DNA of 64,000 nucleotides. Origin: Tomocerus qinae. Lineage: Eukaryota > Arthropoda > Collembola > Entomobryomorpha > Tomoceridae. The stretch spans positions 91,760,001-91,824,000 of the forward strand of contig CM034546.1 of assembly GCA_020055645.1 (NCBI GenBank), given 5' to 3'. Below are positions 34,601 to 55,400 of this stretch, in pieces. Every line of letters starts with the position of its first letter. Within the stretch, counting starts at the first letter, position 1. A program made the translations under genes and the position numbers. The notes beneath the pieces were generated by a model. The model was given only the letters and a program-made list of their open reading frames with translations, did no database searches and was not told where the DNA came from.

Positions 34601-36960
34601 TATCTGAAATTCAGAAAATCTATGATCCCATTGGATTTCTCTGTCCAGCCCTACTTCCAGCGAAGTTAATTCTACAGCAATCTTGGGGTCTGAAAATGGA
34701 AGGGAATTCAAAAGAATCAAAAAGTAAAGAAAAGTATTGGGATACCGAACTGCCACAAAACCTACAGACAGAATTCAGAGAGATGTGGAGTCAAATAAGT
34801 ATCCTGAATAAAATTACGATTCCGAGATGGATTAAACGAAATTTTGTAAATGAACAAATCCATGTCTTCGGAGATGCAAGTAAGGACGCCTACGCGGCAG
34901 TCATATTTCTAAGAGTAGAAACTGAAGATGGTATTTCTGTCCAATTACTTCAAGCGAAGTCAAGGATAGCCCCACTGAAACGGATGACGATTCCAAGGTT
35001 GGAGCTACTCGCTTGCACTATTGCTGCTCGTCTCAATTTGTTGGTTCGAGAAGTATTGGGGAACGAAATTCGTACTTATTTTTGGAGTGATTCCACAACC
35101 GCTCTGGCTTGGATCCGGAGGAACGATGAATGGGGCACGTTTGTTGGAAATCGTGTGAAGGAGATCTGTTCTCTCACCCAAATAAATTCTTGGAGACACG
35201 TTCCTGGAAAATTCAACCCTGCGGATTTGCCCTCCCGAGGATGCAGTCCCGAAGAACTTTTGAAAGTTAGATGGTGGGAGGGACCTGAGTGGCTCAAGCA
35301 GCCCTTAGAAAATTGGCCCATTGAGGAAGAGATGGCGAATGAAGATGAAGTACTCCAAGAGAGAAAAAAGAAAGTGTCAGTGTTGGCTACTTTGACCCCG
35401 GAAGCTCCTTGGTACTGCAAGTCTTTTTCTTCATATTCGTCTAATCTGAGGGTCATGGGATGGATACTACGCTTCCTGAATAATATAAGAAAGAAAACAA
35501 GAAATCAGGGAGAACTATCCTCAACCGAGTTGGACTTCGCTGAAAAGAGGTTATTCAAATTAGTTCAAGATGAATCTTTTACAAATAGAAAAGGAGGAAT
35601 AATCTCTGGAGTCCAAACAATTATAAAAGATGAATTAATATGCGTTAAAACTAAGCTGCTGAATCGATGTGACATCGCCAGTTTCAAGACCCCAGCCGTC
35701 TTACCAAATGTACATCAACTTGTTCAGCAGATGATCTTAGAGCAGCATATTAAGAATAAGCATGCAGGTGCCCAATATTTATTAGGAATTTTACGAGAAA
35801 AATGTTGGATCCTACAAGCTAGAAAGGCAGTGAAGGCGGTTACATCAAAGTGCGTCGTCTGTCGGAAATTCAGTTCTAAGGCGCCAGTAGTAGCAGAAGC
35901 TCCCCTTCCTGTAGAACGTGTAAAGGATGCTCGAGCGTTCCAAGTCACAGGAGTTGACTTGGCTGGGCCTTTATTTATGAAGAATGGATTGAAAACGTGG
36001 ATAGTGCTTTTCACTTGTGCCACAGTTCGAGCTATCCATCTTGAGTTAGTCACATCACTGAGTACTGAAGCATTTTTGTTGGCTCTTTGGTGTTTTATCG
36101 GGCGGCGAGGACGACCTGATCTAATATTTAGCGATAATGGTACTAATTTTGTTGGTACCAATAATCTTTTCCGGAGTCTGGACTGGAAGAAAATCCAGCG
36201 AGATACAAGAGTTTTCCGGATTGATTGGAGATTTAACCCCCCTTCAGGAGCATGGTGGGGAGGATGGTGGGAGCGCCTCATCAGAAGTGTGAAAGAGATT
36301 CTACGAAAAAGCCTTGGACACAGCAAACTGAATGAATACGAATTGAGAGCTTGCCTGTGTGAGGTGGAATCTCTTATGAATGGGCGTGCGCTTACCTACC
36401 AGACGGAGGACCCAAATGATCTCATGGCATTGACCCCAGCTATGTTCATTCAAGATATTCAGGCTACGGGATTTCCCGAAGTTGCTGCTTTGGATGGAGA
36501 CAACCTAAGAAGAAAAGTGGCGATCTCTGACTCGAGTTAAGGAGGAATTGCATAGCAGATTTCGTACAGAATACTTGTCTCAGCTCATCCATCGTGGAAA
36601 AGAAAATACGCCTGAACATTTCAAGATTGGTGATATGGTGTGGGTAGCCGCGGATAATAAGAAGAGACAAACTTGGCCTCTGGCAAGAATTATTGAGTTA
36701 TTCCCAGGCTCGGATGGCAATGTACGAGTTGCGAAGGTGAAGACAGCTACTGGAGAGTTGCTGCGACCTTTGCAACGTCTATACCCTTTGGAAGTGTCAT
36801 CCTGCAAGTTTTACCGGATATCAAAATCCAAGAAAACCCTTCGGTGAAAGATTTTTCGGCTACCAAATTGGAGGATGAAGTCGCAGACTTAAATACGCCG
36901 GAAACGAAGACCCGAAGTGGAAGAGTAGTAAAAGCATTAAAGAAATACAGTGGATAATTA
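31623..36960 (+). pseudogene. gag-pol coding region of the BEL/Pao element
   Basis: Parts by approximate position: gag-like region from about 31.6 to 32.6 kb, cysteine/histidine knuckles 32.68-32.88 kb, retropepsin-like protease 33.0-33.4 kb, reverse transcriptase 33.8-34.4 kb, RNase H region 34.6-35.25 kb, integrase with zinc-binding and catalytic core 35.7-36.4 kb and a C-terminal DUF5641-like tail to about 36.85 kb. This order (protease, RT, RNase H, integrase) is that of BEL/Pao. It is mostly open with about two interruptions, so I treat it as a young, slightly damaged copy. Confidence 0.9.
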
Positions 36961-37026
36961 GCACTTAGTTTGTAATGTTTTGTATTATTCTTTTATTCGT
37001 TACTCTCACAAAAGAAGGTGGGAGGA

Positions 37027-37530
37027 TGTTGATGGCTGTAGCCATATTATTATTGAATATTGTTGAATTTAATACAATTTTGCTTGACCTAACCATATTT
37101 TATGTAATATGTAAAAGCATGCATTTGAATTAAGTATTTGAGGCCACCTAGTGGCATTATTGAGAGCCCAGCTCCATATTTATGACTTTATTCCTGTTTT
37201 GTGTGCTGTGAGTTGGGCAGTTGCGAAAAGCAAGCCGTTGAAGAACGACCTCGAAGCAGCTCCAAACATAGCGTCCTTTGGCAAAGCACGACCCAGTTTT
37301 TTATAAAAAAGTGTTTTGAAAGTCCGTTAGTTTGAATTAATTGTAGAAGTATTAAGTAGGGAATAAACAGAGCATTAAGAAATAATTAACCAGTGTTTAA
37401 TCGCTCATTTCAGTCATATTCCCTACACTTGAGTTAGGCACATAAAAGTATTTAATAATCTCCTCCGCACATAACACATTTTTCGAGGGACCGCTGACGA
37501 CGGGTAGTTGACAGTTTAGGGACCTCAACA
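37027..37530 (+). repeat. right LTR of the BEL/Pao element
   Basis: 504 bp, same sequence by eye as the left LTR, followed by the GCATG target duplication. It is preceded by a purine-rich run (AAAGAAGGTGGGAGGA), the usual polypurine-tract position. Confidence 0.95.
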
Positions 37531-37726
37531 GCATGCGAATGAGGCATGACTTCTCTCTCTTCCCTACTTTATTTATGTAAAACTGATTTTTCATAAATCT
37601 TTTGGATTGAGTTTCCAATGTGATGGAATGGGTTTCCAAAGTGTCGGAGTGGAAAACAGCATCACAACAGTATCAAAAATTAGTTTGTTCACAGTCGAGG
37701 ACTGATTATATAGACAGTGGTACCCT

Positions 37727-38136
37727 GGTACCTCGTTGCCAGTAGGGCGTTGTTGACGGTAAACATTGGTGCCAATTCATCTTTTACGACTTACCACCGG
37801 CAACACCCTCATCAATGACTTTTAACACTTATCGTATAATAAATTAATATAGTCCTACCGTTCCATATTTTACGGATATAAAAAACCTAGCCTAAATGAA
37901 ATAAACAAATTATAAGGGGGGATCTGGGGAAAAATGACATTCCACCAGTTTTGCATGTAATGAACCTAACCTAATAATTTTTATAGATAACTGTCGATTT
38001 TGTTTATTTCATTTAGGTTAGGTTTGTTATATACGATAAGTTTATTATATAACCAAATGAGAGTGTTGCCTTTGTTGCCGGTGGTAAAAGATGAATTGGC
38101 AACAATGTTTACTATCAACAACGGCAACGAGGTACC
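37727..38136. mobile_element. 410-bp MITE with GGTACCTCGTTGCC ends
   Basis: The ends GGTACCTCGTTGCC and GGCAACGAGGTACC are inverse, and pairing continues inward through GTTGACGGTAAACATTG with its partner and TCATCTTTTACGACTTACCA (partner TGGTAAAAGATGA). The arms are about 110 bp with mismatches. The centre contains a GGTTAGG-rich patch. Non-coding. Confidence 0.75.
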
Positions 38137-38247
38137 GTTGCCTAAATTCAAGATTCAACCCAGTCGAGAGAAGAAAACTTAAAAATTCCTTATGGGGTTA
38201 TAACACATTAGTATACACAGTCCCAATAAGTAATATTCGGTTCGGAG

Positions 38248-39659
38248 CAATGTGGGCTTAATTTCTATAGCAATACATTTATTGTAAATACACAGGTGAG
38301 GAAAGGACTCTATATTACCATTGAAATGATAAGGACAAACTCTGGGACGGATCGTCCCAGCTCATGGTACCAATCCAAATTCAGTTAGGAACTAATTTTC
38401 ATTCGAATGATCATAGAGATTACCATAAAAATTGATAGTCATTTAGTTTACAATTAATTTGAAGTACTTAATACCTATGTATCGAGATTAACGTAAAATT
38501 TTCAACAAAGTAAACTCACGATGCAATCTATGCAATTGTACACGCAACAATTGCAATCATGGAAATCTGCAATCCCATTGGCAAAATGCATCCACCAATG
38601 AAAAAGACTTTAATAACCTCGTTTTATGACAATTTCAAGTCCCTAAATGCTAAAGTACGAATATATAGAGGTGGAAATTCTGAGAGCTTAACTGTAATTT
38701 GTTTTTCAGAAATAATTAAATAAATAGTGAAATTCTCGGTCCCTACTTGTCCTCGTCCATACTCCACTCCACGCTCTCACTCCAACTCGATCCTCACTGG
38801 GCAGCAGGGAATGTGCTAAATTTTTATAATCCACTGTACAACTTTGACTCATTGGCCCCCTAACCCACAGGCGTGAGTTAAACGAAATTCCTGAGGAATT
38901 TCATTCTGAAATCGACACTATTAATCTACTCAATCTACATTTCAACCGGCCGGTCATTTTAGTCACTGGTTATCAAAGATTTTCAAACGGAGTCCATACT
39001 CCAGCCTCAGCTCCGGGGCAATGGGAAGTTGCTCAATGATCATGATCCTCAATCTCACTCTCAGTTCCTCCAAACTCATTGACCTGACCCCATGTGAACC
39101 TCAGAGATTAAGCCCAGCGAACTTCTTGAGGAAGTTCAATCTGAAATAGGCACTTTTAAATTATAAATGCGACACCTAAATAAGTAGTCAACGAATCCAT
39201 TAACTGAAAAGCCTAGGATATATTTGACTGAAATGTTTTAGCCGGGAGCCACCGCAAATTCGGAATAATAAAATCATGTAAATATAAAATGCAATTTACA
39301 GACGCCAAAATTAGCGAGGTTCGATTTAAAAACCCCACAACAAAGCACAAAATCCAACCATGCATTCTTCCTGTGTACGCTTGGAAAATAAAATACTGTA
39401 GCAGAAGGGCTACCTTTTACATTTGTGCAACACTTGACAGCACACCGCCTAACCATCGCTAATTCCAGCAATGGACAATAGACGCCTGCCAATATGAGAA
39501 ATATGCATACTACGAATTACTAGGAATCTAAGATGGGGACGGGACTGCTGAGACAAAAATTCATATTTTTGTCCCAGAGTTTGTCCACCGATATAACGGT
39601 CCTTTCCCCACCTGTCTATAAGCAAAACAAGCCGCACTATAGAAATTTAGCCCGCCTTG
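38248..39659. mobile_element. P-element-like DNA transposon, non-autonomous
   Basis: Inverted ends CAATGTGGGCTTAATTTCTA (left) and CAAGGCGGGCTAAATTTCTA (right, read inward) continue imperfectly for about 100 bp, including CACAGGTGAGGAAAGGAC / GACAGGTGGGGAAAGGAC and GGACAAACTCTGGGAC in both. The 8-bp direct repeat GTTCGGAG flanks it (38240-38247 and 39660-39667). An 8-bp duplication plus a THAP-domain exon inside is the signature of the P superfamily. At 1.4 kb it lacks most of a transposase, so it is an internally deleted derivative. Confidence 0.8.
39274..39456 (-). pseudogene. THAP-domain exon of a P-type transposase (remnant)
   Basis: The minus-strand frame starting MVRRCAVKCCTNVKGSPSAT continues VFYFPSVHRKNAWLDFV and GVCKLHF. 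This gives the C-x4-C ... W ... C-x2-H pattern of a THAP zinc finger, the DNA-binding domain at the N terminus of P-element transposases. An upstream in-frame ATG extends it to 39492, but the start at 39456 fits THAP proteins, where the finger begins within a few residues of Met. The frame ends shortly after the last His at 39274 and no GTPase-like or catalytic region follows inside the element. It could in principle be a host THAP gene exon, but its position between P-like ends argues otherwise. Confidence 0.75.
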
Positions 39660-40099
39660 GTTCGGAGATATTTAAATTCAAAGGTGATAAGTGATGAGTA
39701 GCAAGAAGAGATAGAACAAGAAAGAGCTTTACAAACTACTTTTGTGCAATAAATTGTCTATTCTGCTTCCTTTAAAATTATATCCATGGTTATTGTACTA
39801 TATACAAAATTATCGAGTTTTCTCACTTTCAGATTCATACGCTTCCCTTAAATTGAAAACAACGTATGTGAGGCTGTCACAACGTCCTGCCCTGTGAGAA
39901 AGTCATTTTGGATATCATCTCTAGGCTGTTTCCATAGGGGTGTAAAAAACAGATTAAATTGGTTTGGACTGCAACAGAAAAGAAAAGGTTATCATAAATA
40001 TTATAAGGGCCATTTCCAACTTCTTGTATTAACTAACTTTTGTATTAGGAGATAACCACCGGTGGGTAAGCTTCATCGACGCCAGCCCATGTCCCAGGG

Positions 40100-40440
40100 T
40101 TTTTAATTTTTTATTTACGGATTTGTTAAAATGGAAAGCCTCCAAAATTACTCTACATAAACATAATCTTTTAAACATAAAGTGGGACATGCGCCATTCT
40201 TTCATTGGAATTCTTTCACCATTCTTGAATAAAGGTTTGTATATTTGTCCGTAATATTTTGTAATTAATGAGTAAGGGTAATATTTTGTAATTAATGAGC
40301 ACTCTACATAAACATCTTTACTATAGATAAACGTAAAGTGGGACATGCGCATGGAATTCCTTTCACTATTCTTGAATAAATGTTTGTATATATGTCCGTA
40401 ATATTTTGTAATTAATGAGCAAGGACTAGACTATCAGCAC
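40100..40440. repeat. tandem duplication of about 145 bp, two copies
   Basis: The block with ACTCTACATAAACAT, AAAGTGGGACATGCGC, TTCACCATTCTTGAATAAA and GTCCGTAATATTTTGTAATT occurs at about 40150-40280 and again at about 40300-40430 with small differences. Non-coding; it lies just downstream of the CSN2 stop codon (minus strand). Confidence 0.8.
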
Positions 40441-40971
40441 TGAGTCCAATCAACGGCCTATGAAATTCGGGCCAATGCGCAGTCGCTAGAAATTTACTGA
40501 TTTCAACATTTTCAGGATTCAACTAGTGTATAATAAGAGTGAAGTATGGAATTGGAAATAACTATCTTTTGAATTTTTAATTGTAATTGTTGTAATGTAA
40601 TGTTCCCCTATGCAATGCAACCAAATTTCAAAGACAACGGTCAATCGACGATAAATTTAGTAAACCGAAACTAGCAAAAGTGAAAACAACAAGTAAAGGG
40701 TTTTAATGCTCGCTAGGAAAGGTTTTTATATTTACATTATAAATATGTAAGAATTCGTAATTATAATAGGTAACAGACTTTGATGGATTTTCATGAATGC
40801 GGCAGCTAGGCATTCTATTTCATGTTCCGTGTACCAACTATGTAGACACAATAAGCAAATTACATAATTAAGTTACACAGTACATAAAGTACATATCCAA
40901 TCCATTTGACAGGTTTAGTTCATTAAGACATCCCAATAAGATTTGTTAAAATTACTTAGGGGAGCAATACT

Positions 40972-50969
<9,998 letters not shown>

Positions 50970-51630
50970 TGTAAACTTAATTTCTAACTATTAAGTTTTA
51001 ATTAGATAATAATAAGATGGGGATAAATGACTTGAAGACAAACGATGACGATGACTAGCGAACAGACAATAATTGATAATATAAATATTGACACTTGGCA
51101 AAATTGACGTTAACACTTGGGACTTTGACTTTGGACTTGAATTGGATGTGAATATTGAATATAATGACAACTTTGCTGGACGTATGTATGATGTATGTCC
51201 GACTGTTCAACATAAAAATAAAAATTAAAGCAACTTTTTATGGTCGGTCAGAGGCAGAAAAGTCAGATTCAGGCAGTGCGACCGGCAATCATATCAGTTG
51301 TCAGTTTGTCAGTGTTCAGAAATCTGAAGAAACCATTACAGATTTATAGGCTTGATTTTGATTATGAACTTCCAGTTTAGTATACATAAGTATAGTATAA
51401 AAGTATGGATGTGGATGGTATGGTATTTATTCGCAGAATATCAGAATAGAACACGAAGCAGGACAGAACTATCTATTTATGTTAGGTGCTATGAAACTAC
51501 GAAAGTCCGCTGCTGGCTGGCATGTGTAATGTAAAGTGGAAGTACATGTAATACATAATACTATACACTACGTGCACGTAACAAAAAAGTACATGTACTG
51601 TGTATTATATTTCAAATAATATAATGGAAA
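50970..51630. promoter_or_regulatory. CSN2 upstream / shared intergenic region
   Basis: The 1.49-kb gap between the divergent CSN2 (start 50969) and ESCO-like (start 52462) genes contains both 5-prime regions. No clear TATA or initiator could be fixed. The segment has no supported coding region. Confidence 0.4.
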
Positions 51631-52040
51631 TAGACGAGTTGCAAAAAGGGCCGCCAAATGATCGCTGCTGGCGGATCACAGAAATCCTATGTAAAGACAG
51701 CCGACAGTGATGAATACAATGTCGAATATAGTACTCAGGTAAAGTTTTATAGATTGGTATCAGTTTAGGAAGAATAATAATGGTTTCTGGAATCATTAAA
51801 AATTATTAAATAATATCCCAAATAAATTTAAAAAGCTTCATCAAGTTCTATTTGTATAGTGTAAAAGTGTTTAATGATTCCAGAAACCATTGTTATTCTT
51901 CCTAAACTGATACCAATCTATAAAACTTTACCTGAGTACTGCATTCGACATTGTATTCATCACTGTCGGCTGTCTTTACATAGGATTTCTGTGGTCCGCC
52001 AACAGAGATTCATTTGGCGGCCCTTTTTGCAACTGGTCTA
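51631..52040. mobile_element. 410-bp palindromic MITE
   Basis: TAGACGAGTTGCAAAAAGGG followed by CCGCCAAATGATC pairs with GGCGGCCCTTTTTGCAACTG; pairing continues through AGACAGCCGACAGTGATGAA and TTTATAGATTGGTATCAGTT to a short centre near 51838. The arms are about 175-200 bp. Open frames of the same peptide on both strands (IIILPKLIPIYKTLPEY) come from the symmetry and are not genes. Confidence 0.85.
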
Positions 52041-52461
52041 TTGGATAATGCTTCACTTCGTAGGGTTAGGGTTAAACACCGCGCTTAAAAGAGATGACAG
52101 CCAGCCAAAGCCAGCCATAGAACAAGGAAAGGAGGGAGATTTTCAAGATCCAAGAAAGACAATCTTTGAAGTTCTTCAACAACAAATAAAATTATTGATT
52201 CAAGAAATTCAAGATTCTTTCTTTTAACTGTCTCGTCTCAGCCTCACAGTTGACAGTCTCACGTCTCATCAATCAGGTCAATCACTCACCCCCCTCGTTA
52301 CGCATCGGTGTCATCTTCAGTATTGTCTAAAGAAGAATGAATAGGCTGACAATACAAAAACAAGTGTGAAAACGGGGCTGATAATGTTATTTTGATTTCA
52401 GGTTTTCTCCTGCTTTCATTTATCATTTTCTTTAGTTGTTAGTTGTAAGTAAAATCGTATA
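52041..52461. promoter_or_regulatory. upstream region of the ESCO-like gene
   Basis: Non-coding sequence between the MITE and the ATG at 52462. The start codon context GTATAATGG is AT-rich and acceptable for insects. No element can be fixed with confidence. Confidence 0.35.
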
Positions 52462-55400
52462 ATGGAAAGTTTACTCTGCGCTACTGCTGAAACGGATTTA
52501 CTTAGCGAAAAACCTTCACCTGGGTTTCCAACAGTAGAAAATGACGCCAAAAGACACCCTCCAGAAAAAGTGTTCCCAATTTTTCAGAAAAAGTTTATGC
52601 CCCGGAAACCAGACCCTCTGCAATCAATACAGCTTACTATTCAAAAAATGAACCCACCAAAGCGGAAACGCTCCCTTCTAGGGAAAAAGGAAACAGAAGG
52701 TTGAACGTTTATAAATATTGAAATTATTCAGTCATCATACACCATATCAAATGCCCAATGTCAGCTTCAAAGTAACCAAAGCATTAGTCGTTTTGATTGA
52801 TGTAATATTTTTGTATTGTATTTGCGTTTGAAAATTAGGATTGAGTCAGCTGGTGTTAGATGCAGGACAGAAAATTCTAGGTCCTCGCGTATGTCCTGAA
52901 TGTGGTCTTATGTTCTCTCCGGGGGATTACGAAGATGAAGAAATGCATCGAAAGACTCACAAAAAACTGGACGAATTGTTTACTTTGACGGTTAGTATTT
53001 AATTTATTTGCTTAACTTTTCTCATTATCCAAAGTTCTAATTCTAAATCTGTGCGAAAGGTTAAAGCATCTAATTTATTAAACTAAATTATTTCACGATC
53101 TTATTTTTTCAGTTGTGGAAAAACGCCAAAGTAATAAAGCACAATTTGGACGGTAGTTATATCGTTCTAGTTAATTGTCCAGAAGAGTCAAAGCGTGTCT
53201 TGAACAAGTTGGGAGACTTTCTTGCTTGGATGGATTCAGAATTGGGAATTGGCTCTTCTAATCCACATGAAAAGATATTTTTATATGTTTCCCCTACAAA
53301 GAAAAAGAATAATCTTCGACTTTTGGGTAATTGTCTAAGCTTATTTTATTTAACGTCCCAGTTTACGCGCGCTTTCGCCAGTCCAGTTACATTCCGATTA
53401 TCAAAATACAAAAGTGGCAGCATTTAAAATAGAATATAGGCACGTATTCAGGAATTTGATCAAAGGGGAATACATCAAAAAATATTAGTAAAAGCGCAAC
53501 ATAGACATACACATGAGTCAAAACCCAAGACATCTGCAGGGTTGGGAAAGTGTTGTCAGGTTGTCACAACTGAGTATGACAGCGTTATTTCATAAAGTTA
53601 CAAAATTTTCGAAAAAAAAACTATTTTCAAAATTGCAAAATGGTTCCGGAACCACATAGACAATGCATTTACGAAGCGAATAAAAAAACCCACTCAACTC
53701 AAATAGGTCCACTAGTTCCGAAGTAAAACCCGGTTGAAATATAATACCCGCATAACCCATACCCCCTCCTCATACAATTTTAATTACTTGCTAATAATGT
53801 AACTAAATCCATTTATAGCGTCGCCACAATTTGTGCATTGTTATAATGGATGATATGAATGAATGGATTATATCTGGGACTAGCCGGTCACAGGGCCCAG
53901 GCCCTGTTATAAATAAAGCTAGTGTGTATTCCGGGGCAATATTGTAAGATGGATAGAATATATTTCAGAAACTTATTTCCGTCACCCACCTGGTGCGTGA
54001 GGGGAAGCAGTTTATTTGCTTGGTCGGGTAAAACAGAATAACACTTGGCAGCATAGATGTAAGTTGTAGGTAAACATCCCATCCAATGCAAAAGATGGAA
54101 CATCCAACCCCATCCATCCCATCATAACACCCAAGAAAAGATCAACATCTTATCCAGCCCACCACCAATATTCAAATAAAGTAATCCATCTAATATAGCC
54201 CATCCCCAATTTCCAAATAAAGTACCATTACAGCCATCACCAACACATCCCTTTCAGCCAATTCATACACCTGGATGGGGATGTTGGGTATAATGGATGG
54301 GATGCTTACATCTAAGCTTGGCAGTATGTGTAATGATGAGTCAGAGTAACGTAGACGTAACATTATACCCTAAGTCAAAAATGTGACCATAATGGGTGAC
54401 CAGAGTAAGTACCGATAGTCACAATAAAATTCCAACACAAAAATATTGGCCCTTGGTCGTAATAAGCTGAAGTTTTAGAAAATTTTGTTTTTTTTGATTT
54501 GGAATAACTAATTACATATACTACCGTTGTATAGTGTCAATGCAAGGAAAATGTCAACTTCCATGACATTCATGACTATGACCAACGAAAATGGAATCAC
54601 ATTAAAGAAATATTCTATATTCATAAATATTCACCCAACTAACCTTTTTAAGGGCTACTTATACTCTTCCTAATCCTATCATTATCACGATTTGTGACGT
54701 CATATTAGAAGTCATAATTTTATGATAATAAATCTCTTTAACACATAAGTGGCAGATTCAAAACGTACACATTTGAAATAAAAAATAGTTTACCACTTCA
54801 TCCCGCTCTGAATATTTTCTATTTAAGAATGGACTTAGTTTTTCTATTTAAGACGTAAAACATTTTTAACCTCCTAATAGCGTAAAACCATTTGCGAATT
54901 GAAAAAAATAGTTTTATTATGAATAGCCAATTTTTAAACTTTCCTGCGTATAAAATAAGGTCACGGCACGGTGTATTAAATTGAAAGAAAGAGTATCAAC
55001 TACCACATCTCACAACAGTGACTTTCATAATTTTATCACCGCGCAAGCGTGTATGTATAAAACCAAGTTCTATCTGGATGGAATTTAGCATCTTCAGCAA
55101 ATAAACCAAATTGTGTTGTTAATACATTTTGAAATAACGGTACGGTGGCCGAGAAATAACATTCATAATTTCATAACATCCGTACACACAAACATACACA
55201 CATAATAATGACGTTTATATTATAGAGTGATACATTTGAGCACTTGTAGAGCACCCAGAGCAGCTGCTCAGTGCTCTAATGTGTCCAGATACCTTTGAGC
55301 ACTTCTAGTGCATTCAGAGCATATTTGACATGCAGTCATCCGACAATGATAATAAACAATGGTAAATGCAAGGTACTTTAAATAAATACCATGACGACCT

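Larger units (their letters stand above)
30760..37530 (+). mobile_element. BEL/Pao LTR retrotransposon
   Basis: Two 504-bp direct repeats starting TGTTGATGGC and ending CCTCAACA enclose about 5.8 kb, and GCATG is duplicated on both sides (30755-30759 and 37531-37535). The internal region codes in the same direction for gag and pol parts in BEL/Pao order: a gag-like region, CCHC-type cysteine clusters, an aspartic protease, reverse transcriptase, RNase H and an integrase with a C-terminal extension. No envelope gene is seen. The two LTRs look identical by eye, so the insertion is recent. The coding region is mostly one long frame with about two interruptions, so the copy is nearly whole. Confidence 0.95.

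Noticed and set aside
51605-52227. 117-codon frame starting MIPETIVILPKLIPIYKTLP
   Set aside because: The first part is one arm of a palindrome and occurs inverted at 51605-51796; not a gene.
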